A stretch of 64,000 bases of DNA from Massilia sp. BSC265 (GTDB lineage: Bacteria > Pseudomonadota > Gammaproteobacteria > Burkholderiales > Burkholderiaceae_D), in contig NZ_JPXI01000024.1 in the NCBI RefSeq assembly GCF_000740675.1, positions 211,234 to 275,233 on the forward strand, written 5' to 3'. Shown here one piece after another: positions 27,312 to 35,673 of this stretch (positions are counted from its first letter, which is position 1; every line of letters begins with the position of its first letter). The notes below the pieces were generated by a model. That model worked only from the letters and a program-made list of their open reading frames with translations. It searched no databases and was not told where the DNA came from. A program made the position numbers and the translations under genes.

Positions 27312-28024
27312 ACGATCGATTCGATGTCCGTCATCGTAATGTACAGTGGCTGGCGTGGAACCGGAGCTTCGATCCGGCGCAGCAGTTGGCCGTGTGCGCG
27401 TCGCAGCTCGAGATGCTGCGCACCACCTTGGGGCCGAATTGGCCGCTCCTCGATAAGCCAAGGGCGAGGCAGGCCGGCCTGGCCGAAGTGAAGTTTCTTG
27501 CCAAGCATCTGATTCGCGTAGCCAGCGAGTCGGTCGATTTCTACGCGACCGTCGACTTCATCACCAATGACGCATACGAGCGGCTCGACGGCATGCGCCG
27601 CGCGAGCGGGGATCGTTCGCTGATCGGGCACCTGAAGAACTGGGACGAGCTGACTCACGAACATATGGTGCCAGGCACCGCGGTCTTGCACGCGGTTTGC
27701 GGGCTGAAGCCGGACGCGCCGGTCCTGCCGGTGCTCGACGCCCTCAGCTTTCGCGCGCTTGTTTCCGGGACCAAGCGCAAAAGCACCGGCAACAACGCGA
27801 CCGATGCCTACCTGCTGGACGTCGAGTATGGGCTGAAGAGCAAGCTCCCGTCTGTCCTTCCATCGAGGTTGCTCAACCAGGGCCTTCGGGAGTGGAACCA
27901 GGTGCCTTTCCGTTTCTGGCCTCTGATGCGCTATGAGGCAGCTGGCTTGCTTCCGACACTGATCCCGGTGACCGAGCGTGCCCGGACGCTGCTGGATGCG
28001 TACGAGAGGGCGCGGCCGGATTGA
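27308..28024 (+). CDS. Unrecognised 238-aa protein, second gene of the two-gene unit
   Basis: No family recognised. It is soluble and partly charged. The middle holds GHLKNWDELTHEHMVPGTAV; an H-x-H/HxxP pattern of this type occurs in HNH-like nucleases, but the remaining HNH residues are not obvious, so nuclease function is only a guess. Translational coupling to the 545-aa gene argues that the two proteins form a complex or pathway. Neither has a neighbour of known function on the same strand. Confidence 0.6.
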   Translation: MNDRFDVRHRNVQWLAWNRSFDPAQQLAVCASQLEMLRTTLGPNWPLLDKPRARQAGLAEVKFLAKHLIRVASESVDFYATVDFITNDAYERLDGMRRASGDRSLIGHLKNWDELTHEHMVPGTAVLHAVCGLKPDAPVLPVLDALSFRALVSGTKRKSTGNNATDAYLLDVEYGLKSKLPSVLPSRLLNQGLREWNQVPFRFWPLMRYEAAGLLPTLIPVTERARTLLDAYERARPD

Positions 28025-28193
28025 GACGATCCGTCCAGGTCGACCATCCGCATGTTTGGATGCCGGTGTTGGTTCTGGCACGTCAAGTCTGTGTCACGCC
28101 GCTTGCCACGCCGCCCCGGCACGAAGCCGCTGAACCACGCCGCCGGCGCCGCGCCGTCGACGTCGAGCTGGTCCCTGGTGACGGTCGACATGG

Positions 28194-29048
28194 TCAGACG
28201 GGATTTTCGCCGAGCACGGCGCCGATCGCGGCCAGCGTCGCCAGCGCGCCGCCGGCGATGCCGATTCCCGGCAGCTCGCCGATCTGCGGTTCGCGCGGAT
28301 TGATCCGGATGAGCGCGCCGCCGTGCCGCAGTACGACCCGACGGGCGAAATGGCGCACCGTCGGGATGTTCAGCCCGGCGCCGACCTCGATCACCACCGG
28401 ACGGCGTACCTGTTCCAGCCAGCCCCTGCAGCGTGCCGCCTGCAGCGCGCGTCGTTCCTCGATCCAGCCATCATCGTCGAACATGAGAATGTTCGGCCGT
28501 GCGAGAGCGCCGCAGTGCGGGCAGGTAGGCAGGGGGCCGCGTAGCGCACAGCGCGCCTCGTCGACCGCCGGCTGCAGGCCGGAGCCCGGCCACAGCAGGG
28601 GTGAGCACGGTACCAGGCACTGCATGCGATAGGTCGAACCGTGGCATTCGTCGATGCGCAACGGGTCGAAGCCGGCCTTCTGGAAGTGGCCGTCGACATT
28701 ACTCGTGAACACGAAATAGCCCTTGCGCTTCGCTTCGCCCCATTGCCGCAGGAGCCGGTAGCCATCATGCGGCAGGCTGCGGCGGTACAGGGCGAGCCGG
28801 TGCCCGTAGAACCCCCAGGCGCGGCGCGGATCGGCGTGGAAGGCCGTCGGGCTGGCGATGTCCATGAAGGCAGTCCCTTCGACGGCAAGCGCCGGGTAGG
28901 CCTTCCAGAAACCGGCGTTGCCGCGAAAGTCGGGCAGGCCGGAATCGACGCCCATCCCTGCGCCGGCTGCAATGACCAGTGCATCGGCGGCGGCGATTAG
29001 CGCAGCGGCGCGCTCGATGGCCTGTGCGTAAGGTGCGGCCACGCTCAT
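28194..29048 (-). CDS. Sir2 family NAD-dependent protein deacylase-like protein
   Basis: Sirtuin-type protein of 284 aa. AAGAGMGVDSGLPDFRG is the NAD-binding loop, TSNVDGHFQKAGFD replaces the usual TQNID segment, and ECHGS gives the catalytic His. A reduced zinc region retains CPHCG. Sirtuins remove acyl groups from lysine using NAD+; some bacterial Sir2 proteins instead destroy NAD+ in phage defence, but the intact deacylase loops do not force either reading. Its ATG overlaps the stop of the small wHTH gene (ATGA), so the two are translated together. A GCGACA-N5-CGTCGC operator lies upstream of the pair. Confidence 0.8.
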   Translation of the reverse strand: MSVAAPYAQAIERAAALIAAADALVIAAGAGMGVDSGLPDFRGNAGFWKAYPALAVEGTAFMDIASPTAFHADPRRAWGFYGHRLALYRRSLPHDGYRLLRQWGEAKRKGYFVFTSNVDGHFQKAGFDPLRIDECHGSTYRMQCLVPCSPLLWPGSGLQPAVDEARCALRGPLPTCPHCGALARPNILMFDDDGWIEERRALQAARCRGWLEQVRRPVVIEVGAGLNIPTVRHFARRVVLRHGGALIRINPREPQIGELPGIGIAGGALATLAAIGAVLGENPV

Positions 29049-29314
29049 GCCGGTACCTCCGGCGCCGGAAGCGCCAGGCGTGCAAAACGGGTCCCGTCCT
29101 CGGTGAAGCCGATCACCCATTCTCCGCGTCGCGCCAGGGCCTGCGCGAGCGCGCAGCTGCGGGAGTAGCCGACCCTGAACTGGCGCTGCAGGCGCGATAC
29201 GGGGTAGAGGAGGATTTCTTCGCCGGCGCAGCGGAGCTGCCCGATCCAAGCACAGGCCTGCGCCAGCAAGGGGTCCACCGCGCCAATCCCGGCGCCGGAT
29301 GATTCGGTATGCAT
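29045..29314 (-). CDS. Small FtsK-gamma-like winged-helix protein
   Basis: An 89-aa protein whose middle, VSRLQRQFRVGYSRSCALAQ, resembles the gamma domain of FtsK (LQRRLRIGYNRAARL), a DNA-binding winged helix. The FtsK motor is absent, so this is a stand-alone domain. It is translationally coupled to the Sir2 gene and may regulate it or present it to DNA. Confidence 0.65.
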   Translation of the reverse strand: MHTESSGAGIGAVDPLLAQACAWIGQLRCAGEEILLYPVSRLQRQFRVGYSRSCALAQALARRGEWVIGFTEDGTRFARLALPAPEVPA

Positions 29315-29379
29315 GCTGTTTCCTTTTCACGACAATGCGCGCGCAGTGCCCTGCGCGACGGCGTCATGATAGGTGGCAT

Positions 29380-29398
29380 GGCGACAAGGGGCGTCGCA
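29380..29398. promoter_or_regulatory. Palindromic operator GCGACA-N5-CGTCGC (site 1)
   Basis: GGCGACA-AGGGG-CGTCGCAG lies about 67 bp upstream of the wHTH-Sir2 operon. It differs by one base from the sites at 32,742, 32,768 and 48,845, and like them it is intergenic and close to a start codon. Confidence 0.55.
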
Positions 29399-29425
29399 GG
29401 CGGCGCCGTGGCGCCGCGCGGCTGT

Positions 29426-31066
29426 TCAGTCCTCGGGACGGGCCTCGTCCTTCACCTGGTCGAGCCAGGCGATGAACTCCTCGGCAGACATCGGTTCGCC
29501 CGGGTCCTGCGCCGACTCGAGGATGCGCTGTACCAGTTCGCCGTTCTGCAGGATGCTCCGCTCCAGGTCGCATGGTTCCTCCGTTCCCGTGAAGAATTCC
29601 CACAGCCGCACCATGGCCAGCGTATCGAGATGGCAGTAGGCGCGCAGCTGGCCTTCGGTCTGCCGCTTGCGCCCGGCGTCCGTATGCGGAGCGATCGCTT
29701 CCATGAAGGCGTGCATCGCGCCGCCGCCGTCCTGGACACCGTCGAGCCCATCGTAGCGCAGGTCGGGCGCGATCGCCGGCAGCACCCGCTTGATGCTCCA
29801 GCTACCCTGCTGCCCGGGATGGTAGTAGCGCTGCCGGGCTACCGGCAGCAGGTCCACCACCCGCTCCTTGATTGCGAGCAGGGCCGGGGCCAGGTCGGCG
29901 AAGCGCGACGCCAGTTCGGCGATGCGCGCCGTCTCGAAACCGGCGTTGTACACGAAGACCGGACCTGGCCCGTGACAGGCATCGATCAGCGCTTCGGCGA
30001 AGGGGCGCGAGGGATCGTTGCCGGACAGGTCGAGGAAGTCGCGGTGCTCCAGCTTGCCCGCCTCGTCCAGGCGGTGCACGCTGAACTGGAACGGGACCAT
30101 CTGGAACGGACGGGTACCTGCCCAGATCGGCACAGCGAATGCGATGGTCTCGAAGTCGATGAAACAGGCCGGCGGCGGGTAGGGCGCGAGGTCGGCTGCG
30201 GCGCCCCCGGCATCGAAGTAGATCGCGCCGGAGAGGGTGTGGCGCTTGACGCGCAACTGGATCGGGTTGAGGAGCTCGTCCGGTACGTCGCGCATGTCGG
30301 CGGCGCCCTCCTCGATGCACTTCTTGAGGGCGCTGCTGGCGATTCTCGGCAGCCAGCGTACCGGATACTCCGCGTGCGGCAGGCCGGCACCGCAGTGCGT
30401 CGTGAAGCCGCAAGCATGGGGACTGCTGCAGTGGTCCCCGGGCCGGATGTCGGGCTCGTTCTCTTGCGCCGCCACCGCTTGCGCGCGGGCGATCCAGGAC
30501 GCGACCTCGGCCTGTCGTCCGAACGCCTCGGCGCTCAGGTCTTCTTCGACGAGCAGGCCACGATAATGGCCGTTCCCGGGATACACCCAGGTGCTGTCGA
30601 TGCGGGCCAGCGCGATGCGATCGAGCGCGACACCGGCCGCGCGCGCGACGAAGGCCTGGATGGCCGCGTCCTCCCGGTGGTAGTCCTTGAGCCTGGTGGC
30701 GGATTTGACTTCGACCATGCGCCAGCGCCGCGCTTCAGGATCGACCGGCAGCAGGATGTCGGCGAAGGCCAACGCGCCGCCTGCGCCGAAACCGGCTTCG
30801 AAGACCGGCTGCGCGGTGGCGAGCAGGCTCCGGCTGCGCGCCAGCGTCGCCTCGATGCCGTCGGCCATGGGGTCGAGCAGGACGCCATACCGGTCGGGGT
30901 CGTACAGCCGGCGAGCCAGGTCGCCGACTTGGTGCCCGGCCGAAAACGCAGCCAGGCTGGCGTCGTCATCCTGGCGCAGGCCCGGACGGTGCAGTTCGAG
31001 CCAGAGACGGCGTTCGCACTGGCGGAAGGCCAGCAGCTTGGACTTGGACAGGCAGAGCATGGTCAC
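29426..31066 (-). CDS. DUF2779 protein: Cas4-like nuclease plus DEDD exonuclease-like domain
   Basis: A 546-aa predicted nuclease. The N-terminal half is of PD-(D/E)XK/Cas4 type: ALAFADILLPV provides the Asp and MVEVKSAT the Glu-x-Lys. Cysteines near the N-terminus (LAFRQCERRLW) and in CSSPHACGFTTHC fit the four-Cys iron-sulphur cluster of Cas4 proteins. The C-terminal DUF2779 half has CFIDFETIAFAVP, typical of the first motif of DEDD exonucleases, with later acidic motifs (YCHLDTLAMVRL). Such proteins occur as free-standing nucleases in accessory regions. The start at 31066 has an AT-rich promoter region upstream and no operator copy. Confidence 0.8.
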   Translation of the reverse strand: MTMLCLSKSKLLAFRQCERRLWLELHRPGLRQDDDASLAAFSAGHQVGDLARRLYDPDRYGVLLDPMADGIEATLARSRSLLATAQPVFEAGFGAGGALAFADILLPVDPEARRWRMVEVKSATRLKDYHREDAAIQAFVARAAGVALDRIALARIDSTWVYPGNGHYRGLLVEEDLSAEAFGRQAEVASWIARAQAVAAQENEPDIRPGDHCSSPHACGFTTHCGAGLPHAEYPVRWLPRIASSALKKCIEEGAADMRDVPDELLNPIQLRVKRHTLSGAIYFDAGGAAADLAPYPPPACFIDFETIAFAVPIWAGTRPFQMVPFQFSVHRLDEAGKLEHRDFLDLSGNDPSRPFAEALIDACHGPGPVFVYNAGFETARIAELASRFADLAPALLAIKERVVDLLPVARQRYYHPGQQGSWSIKRVLPAIAPDLRYDGLDGVQDGGGAMHAFMEAIAPHTDAGRKRQTEGQLRAYCHLDTLAMVRLWEFFTGTEEPCDLERSILQNGELVQRILESAQDPGEPMSAEEFIAWLDQVKDEARPED

Positions 31067-31144
31067 GAGCCTAACAATGAGAAAGATTATTTCAATATTA
31101 TTGCCTTTTTGAAATAAAATGTCATCATGCCAATTCGCCGGCTT

Positions 31145-31965
31145 TCACACCAGGAAGCCGATGGCAGCCTGCCGGCCTTGCTTGAGTGCGCATTCCTCGC
31201 CGGGGGGCGCCACCAGCCCGGCACCGCCGCTGAAGGGCGTGACGGTGGCGGCGCGCGAGCGCTGCGAAGTCGCCCGGCGTCGGCCTGGCCAGCCGCCGCA
31301 CGCGGTCCAAGTCCCCAGGTAGCGGCGCACCGAGGCCCAGGCAGGCGCACTGGCGGGCAAGCATCAGCGCGGCCTGGTCCGGTTCCAAGTCGTCGAAGCG
31401 GATCTTCAGGTGAAGCGCCGCAACGCGGCAGGGTCGATGTCACCCATCAGGTTGGCCATGCCTTGCGCGGCTGCGCCGTGCTGCGCGAGCCGAACGGACT
31501 GCTGCTGTTCGAAGATGTCTTCGACCTCTTCGAACAGCAGCAGCGCATGGCGGCGGTCGAAGAAGCTCTGCGCGGCCCGACATGGCGGTTGCCGGCCACC
31601 GCCTGGGCCAGGTAGGGACGCAGGATCGCAAGGGCTTCGTTCAGGTGGTGAAAGTCGGCCAGTTGCAGGCGCGGCGGCGTGCTTGGGACGACGGGATCGC
31701 GCAGCAGCGCGATCGGGTCGGTCTCTGAACCCAGGATCGATTCGGCGAACTGCCTGGACAGCAGGGCGAGCTTGGCGGCGAGCAGCGCCGTGCCGCTGCG
31801 GTCCACGTTCAACAGGCCGAAGCGCGCAAGCACGCCGTGCCCGAGGAGCGCGCGACGGACCTCGTGCGCCGGAAGGTCCAGCAGCAGCGCCAGCACGTCC
31901 GCGATCGCTCCCGACGAGAGCACGCCGAGCGTATCGGCCGTCTTGTCGCAGAGGATCCCGGGACA
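31145..31965 (-). pseudogene. AAA-family ATPase remnant (Walker A lost, frameshifted)
   Basis: Pieces of one AAA ATPase lie in three frames. The upstream piece covers GAIADVLALLLDLPAHEVRR to LADFHHLNEALAILRPYLAQ, the helical region before the ATPase core. Then, near 31,580, sequence jumps directly to FFDRRHALLLFEEVEDIF, a Walker B region, so the expected 60-100 residues with Walker A are missing. Further frame changes separate DPAALRRF from LHLKIRFDDLEPDQAALMLA, and PGDFAALARRHR from the end SGGAGLV...ALKQGRQAAIGFLV. It would have been the third gene of the operon starting at 32,697. Confidence 0.75.
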
Positions 31966-31970
31966 GCGGC

Positions 31971-32483
31971 TCAAGTGCTTTCCGTGCAACGCGACAGGAA
32001 AGCGCCGAACAGCTCGCACAGCAGGGGAATACGGGCGTTGAGGCGGTGGTCGCCCGGCACCAGGTGCAGGGTGCAGCCGCGCAGCCGCGCAAAGCGGATC
32101 GAATGCTCGCAAGGGATGACCTCGTCGTCCCAGCCGTGCACGATTTCGGCCTGGTAAGCCAAGATCGCCGGGGCCGGCGTTGGATAGTCCGGCATGTACA
32201 GGGCGGGGGCGAGCAGGAACACGCCGTAGGCATCGACCCTTACCGATGCTTCCGCCGCGACCCAGCCTCCCATGCTCGACCCCACCAGCAGCAGGGTCTG
32301 ATCCAGGTCCTGGCAAGCCTGCCTCAACTGTTCCAGCCGGATTGCCGGATCGACCGTATGCGAGTAGTCGAGGCTGGCGACGTCCCAGCCGTGCTGCCGC
32401 GCCACCTGCGCCAGCGCGGCGATCTTGCTGCCATTCGGGCCGCTTTCCTTCCCGTGCACGAAATGCACCAGTCCTTTGCTCAT
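31971..32483 (-). CDS. YqiA-like alpha/beta-fold hydrolase/esterase
   Basis: A small cytoplasmic serine hydrolase of 170 aa. LVHFVHGKESGPNG begins the fold, LLLVGSSMGGWVAAE carries the nucleophile Ser, HGWDDEVIP supplies the acidic residue and VPGDHRL the His. The family includes YqiA/UPF0227 esterases acting on short acyl substrates; the real substrate is unknown. The start lies 13 bp after the stop of the small repeat protein, so the two are likely co-transcribed, followed by the broken ATPase gene. Confidence 0.8.
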   Translation of the reverse strand: MSKGLVHFVHGKESGPNGSKIAALAQVARQHGWDVASLDYSHTVDPAIRLEQLRQACQDLDQTLLLVGSSMGGWVAAEASVRVDAYGVFLLAPALYMPDYPTPAPAILAYQAEIVHGWDDEVIPCEHSIRFARLRGCTLHLVPGDHRLNARIPLLCELFGAFLSRCTEST

Positions 32484-32496
32484 TGTCGTGCTCCTT

Positions 32497-32697
32497 TCAG
32501 GATGAGGCGATCAGTGATGCCAGCAGGTTGCCGCGGCCGACCGTGTGAAGGCGGGCATCGCGCGTCATGTCAGCCTGCGGATCGTAGTAGCCGACGACAT
32601 GCAGGCACGCGTCCCTGGCGGTCTGCCTGCCGTCGGCGGCGGTGTCGATGTAGCCGATGGTATGGTAGCGTGCATCGGTAAGTCGCTGTCTTTTCAT
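32497..32697 (-). CDS. Small protein with three DARxHTVGY-type repeats
   Basis: A 66-aa basic protein built of three imperfect repeats: DARYHTIGYIDTAADG, DACLHVVGYYDPQAD and DARLHTVGRGN, ending in LLASLIASS. Short proteins of this repeat type occur in other proteobacteria without known function. An RBS-like GGAGA lies just before the start. Operator site 2 is 45 bp upstream, and the gene is first in the hydrolase operon. Confidence 0.6.
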   Translation of the reverse strand: MKRQRLTDARYHTIGYIDTAADGRQTARDACLHVVGYYDPQADMTRDARLHTVGRGNLLASLIASS

Positions 32698-32741
32698 GCG
32701 CTCTCCTTGGCGTTGATCCGGCAGCCAGTGTAGGGACTCTG

Positions 32742-32784
32742 GCGACAGGCGGTGTCGCAGCGCTCATGCGACAATCCTTGTCGC
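32742..32784. promoter_or_regulatory. Tandem palindromic operators GCGACA-N5-TGTCGC (sites 2 and 3)
   Basis: GCGACA-GGCGG-TGTCGC (32742-32758) and GCGACA-ATCCT-TGTCGC (32768-32784) are both perfect 6-bp palindromes with 5-bp spacers, centres 26 bp apart. They lie between the divergent 66-aa gene and the MoCo-carrier-like gene. The second operon ends with the WYL regulator, so autoregulation by that protein is likely. Confidence 0.65.
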
Positions 32785-32830
32785 GGCCCGTGGCTAGACT
32801 GGCGCTTCGTCGAATCGATACGGAGGATGG

Positions 32831-33334
32831 ATGATTGAAGTGTTCGTGCCCGGCCCCGGCTTCATGCTGATGGCCGGCGGGCAGACGGGCGCCGACCGGG
32901 CGGCGCTCGACTGGGCGATCGCGCAGGGTGTGCGCCACGGCGGCTGGTGCCCGCGCGGGCGCAAGACCGAGGACGGCGTGCTGCCGGACTGCTACCTGCT
33001 GCGGGAAACCCCAACCGCGGGCTACCTGCAGCGCACCGAGTGGAACGTGCGCGATAGCGACGCGACCCTGATCTTCACCCTTGACGACCGGCTCGACGGG
33101 GGCTCGAAACGCACCGCCGCATTCGCGGACAGCCTGGGCAAGCCCTGGCTCCATGTGCGTCCCGGCGTGCATTCGAAATACGTGGCGCGTTTTCTGGCGC
33201 GCCACGGCGTCACGACCCTGAACGTGGCCGGCAAGCGCGAGTCCTCGGCGCCCGGCATTGGAGAGTTGGTGCGGCAGGTACTGTCGCAGGCCGTGCAGCC
33301 GGATCCTGTCGCCGGCCGGTCCCACAAACCTTGA
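32831..33334 (+). CDS. Putative molybdenum carrier (MoCo_carrier/LOG-like) family protein
   Basis: A 167-aa Rossmann-like protein with MAGGQTGADRAALDWAI, WCPRGRKTEDG and TEWNVRDSDATLIF. These match the family named putative molybdenum cofactor carrier, which is related to the YpsA/SLOG nucleotide-binding fold. SLOG proteins bind nucleotides or NAD derivatives and are common in defence and stress loci, so a ligand other than Moco is possible. It is the first gene of an operon (MoCo-like, SGNH hydrolase, 137-aa protein, WYL regulator) with tandem operators 47 bp upstream. Confidence 0.8.
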   Translation: MIEVFVPGPGFMLMAGGQTGADRAALDWAIAQGVRHGGWCPRGRKTEDGVLPDCYLLRETPTAGYLQRTEWNVRDSDATLIFTLDDRLDGGSKRTAAFADSLGKPWLHVRPGVHSKYVARFLARHGVTTLNVAGKRESSAPGIGELVRQVLSQAVQPDPVAGRSHKP

Positions 33335-33349
33335 ACGAAGGAGGCGCAG

Positions 33350-34042
33350 ATGGTGCACATCGTATTGCTCGGGGATTCGATCTTCGATAACGCAGCGTAT
33401 GTCCCGGCCGGGACCGAAGTCCAGGCCTGCCTGCAATCGCTGCCGGGCCGGCCGCACCGCGTATCGCTGCTGGCGCGCGACGGCGACGTGCTCGCGGACA
33501 TGGCGGCGCAGGTGGCGCGCCTGCGCGCGCTGCCCGCTCCGGCCGACTGGCTGGTGGTGAGCTGCGGCGGCAACGACGTGCTGGGGCTGGTCGGCGCGAT
33601 GCATTCGCCGGTAGGCACGGTCATCGAGGCGGCCGAACTGCTGGCGGCGTGGCAGGCCGGCTTCCGGCGTGCCTACCGCGATATGCTGGACCTGCTGCTG
33701 GCGCAGGGCACTCCGGTGGCCGTGGCGACCATCTACGACGCCGTGCCCGGCCTCTCGCCCGGCCTGCGCACCGCGCTGGCGCCGTTCAACGACGTGATCC
33801 TGCGCGAGGCGGTGCAGCGGCGCCTGCCTGTGCTCGACCTGCGGGTGGTGTGCGCAGACGCGGGTGATTACGCGTCCTCGTCGCCGATCGAGCCGTCCGC
33901 GCAGGGCGGAAAGAAAATCGCCGCTGCGATCGGGGAACTGGTGCATGCGCAGTCCCCTGCGGCGGCGCACACGCTCGTCTACGGCAGCGCACCGCCGCGA
34001 ACAGATTCCGGCGATATTTCTTGTTGGCAATATCTTTGCTAA
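33350..34042 (+). CDS. SGNH/GDSL hydrolase
   Basis: Serine esterase/lipase-like protein of 230 aa. LLGDSIFDN has the nucleophile Ser in block I, VVSCGGNDVLGL is block III with the oxyanion Asn, and IEPSAQGGKKIA stands in the C-terminal catalytic region. There is no signal peptide, so it is cytoplasmic. Substrates of this family range from lipids to acetylated sugars and cannot be inferred. It starts 15 bp after the preceding gene. Confidence 0.78.
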   Translation: MVHIVLLGDSIFDNAAYVPAGTEVQACLQSLPGRPHRVSLLARDGDVLADMAAQVARLRALPAPADWLVVSCGGNDVLGLVGAMHSPVGTVIEAAELLAAWQAGFRRAYRDMLDLLLAQGTPVAVATIYDAVPGLSPGLRTALAPFNDVILREAVQRRLPVLDLRVVCADAGDYASSSPIEPSAQGGKKIAAAIGELVHAQSPAAAHTLVYGSAPPRTDSGDISCWQYLC

Positions 34043-34094
34043 GATGACATTTTGATTCGATTTCCGTGGCCACCCGCCGGCGGCCCCCACGCAC

Positions 34095-34508
34095 ATGCCT
34101 GTACTGATCCAGCACATCGACGCGATCGCGCGCAAGAAGGGACGCGACGTCCTCTACCTCGAGTTCCACCCGCAGCCCTTCAGCGAGTGGCGCGAATACC
34201 GGTTCGAAGACGACCCGGTGCGCGCCGAGGTGCTGTCCTGGCTCGACGCGCACGGCGTGCCCTGGACCCGCTGCGGGCCGTTCGCCGATCCTGCGCGGAT
34301 GCTTCCCTATCTCGGCCAGGTCTACCTGGACGTCGCCTACGACGAGGCCTTGCCCGGGTACTGCGTGTTGCGCGACTACCTGGAGCATCCGGATGGCACG
34401 ATGCGCCATGCCGGCGTACGTTTCTACGTCATGCCGCTTGATTACGCAATGGAAAATGCTTCGCATGACGAACCCGGTTTCTGGGAACGCTGGGCGGAGG
34501 ACTTCTGA
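34095..34508 (+). CDS. Conserved-looking hypothetical protein (137 aa)
   Basis: Not recognised. It is an acidic, soluble protein beginning VLIQHIDAIARKKGRDVLYL and rich in Trp, Tyr and Phe (GFWERWAEDF at the C-terminus), with no membrane segments. Its stop and the WYL regulator start overlap (TGATG), so it may work with or be sensed by that regulator. Confidence 0.6.
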   Translation: MPVLIQHIDAIARKKGRDVLYLEFHPQPFSEWREYRFEDDPVRAEVLSWLDAHGVPWTRCGPFADPARMLPYLGQVYLDVAYDEALPGYCVLRDYLEHPDGTMRHAGVRFYVMPLDYAMENASHDEPGFWERWAEDF

Positions 34509-35515
34509 TGGCCACCAACCAGCAGTCGCTCCTGCGCCAGTGGCACATGCTGCGCATGGTCCCGCGCGCGCCGGGCAAGGTAACCGCCAGGGAGCTGTGC
34601 GAGCGCCTGTGCGCGGCCGGCTTCGACGTGACCAAGCGGACGGTCGAGCGCGACCTGAAGGAACTGTCGGCGGTGTTCCCGATCGTGGTCGACAGCCGCG
34701 ACAAGCCGTTCGGATGGAGCTGGCTGCGCGATGCGTCGAGTTTCGACCTGCCCGGGCTGACCCTGCCCGAGGCCTTGACGCTGACCTTGGTCGAGCAGCA
34801 CCTGCAGCACCACCTGCCGCCGAACGCGGTCGATGCGCTGCGCCCGCACTTCCAGTCGGCGGCGCGCACCTTGTCGGCGGTGGACGACACGGCGCCGTCG
34901 CGGGCCTGGCTGGACAAGGTGCGCAGCGTGCCGCCGCAGCAGCCGCTGCTCCCGCCGCGCATGGACGAGGAATGCCAGCGCATCGTCTACATGGCGCTGA
35001 TGCAGGACCGCCAGCTCCGGCTGCACTACCGCAAGCGCGACACGGACGCCCCGACGGTTTATCCGGCGGTCCACCCGCTGGCCGTGGTGCAGCGCGGCGG
35101 CCTGGTCTACCTGGTGTGCATGTTTGGCGCCTACGACGACGTCCGCACCATCGCCCTGCACCGCGTGCAGCAGGCCGAGGCCTTGTACGAACCCGCGCGC
35201 CGCAAGCCCGGTTTCGACGTCGACGCCTACATCGCTTCCGGCCAGTTCGGCGTGATCGCGGGCGCGCCGATCACCCTGCGCGCCGTGTTCAGCCGCGCCG
35301 CCGGCGAACACCTGTTCGAGACGCCGCTGAGTAGCGACCAGCTACTGGCGCTCGATGAGGCGGGACGCCTGCACCTGGCGGCCACGGTCCCGCATACCCG
35401 CTCGCTGGTGTGGTGGCTGCTCGGTTTCGGGGACGGGGTCGTGGTCCAGGAGCCGGCAACCCTGCGCGATGAACTGGCGGGCATCGCGCAGCGCATGAGC
35501 AGGGCCTATGCATGA
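34508..35515 (+). CDS. WYL-domain transcriptional regulator (YafY type)
   Basis: A 335-aa DNA-binding regulator. The N-terminal winged helix is built around KVTARELCERLCAAGFDVTK and RTVERDLKELSAVFP. A middle WYL domain follows, with LRLHYRKRDTDAP, YPAVHPLAVVQRGG and LVYLVCMFGAYDD, and then a C-terminal WCX-like extension. WYL proteins usually sense nucleotides or nucleic acids and repress defence or DNA-damage genes. It ends an operon headed by tandem palindromes, the best candidate binding sites. The dynamin operon begins 158 bp downstream. Confidence 0.85.
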   Translation: MATNQQSLLRQWHMLRMVPRAPGKVTARELCERLCAAGFDVTKRTVERDLKELSAVFPIVVDSRDKPFGWSWLRDASSFDLPGLTLPEALTLTLVEQHLQHHLPPNAVDALRPHFQSAARTLSAVDDTAPSRAWLDKVRSVPPQQPLLPPRMDEECQRIVYMALMQDRQLRLHYRKRDTDAPTVYPAVHPLAVVQRGGLVYLVCMFGAYDDVRTIALHRVQQAEALYEPARRKPGFDVDAYIASGQFGVIAGAPITLRAVFSRAAGEHLFETPLSSDQLLALDEAGRLHLAATVPHTRSLVWWLLGFGDGVVVQEPATLRDELAGIAQRMSRAYA

Positions 35516-35673
35516 GGCAAGCGGCGTGTGTTCAAAAACAACACTTGATGCCATAATGCAATATGGTCTACAGTTGTACCCATCAATAGAACAAATCCGC
35601 GTACCGGCGAGCGTTGTAAAACCCAGCCCGCGATTATCCATCACTGACCAGGGCTGAACGGCCCGCACAACCC
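35516..35673 (+). promoter_or_regulatory. AT-rich region upstream of the patatin-dynamin operon
   Basis: CATAAT at 35552-35557 is a good -10 match, with a weak TTCAAA at 35531-35536. The stretch is richer in AT than the flanking coding DNA and has no GCGACA-N5-TGTCGC palindrome, so the operon is probably not under the same operator as its neighbours. Confidence 0.35.
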
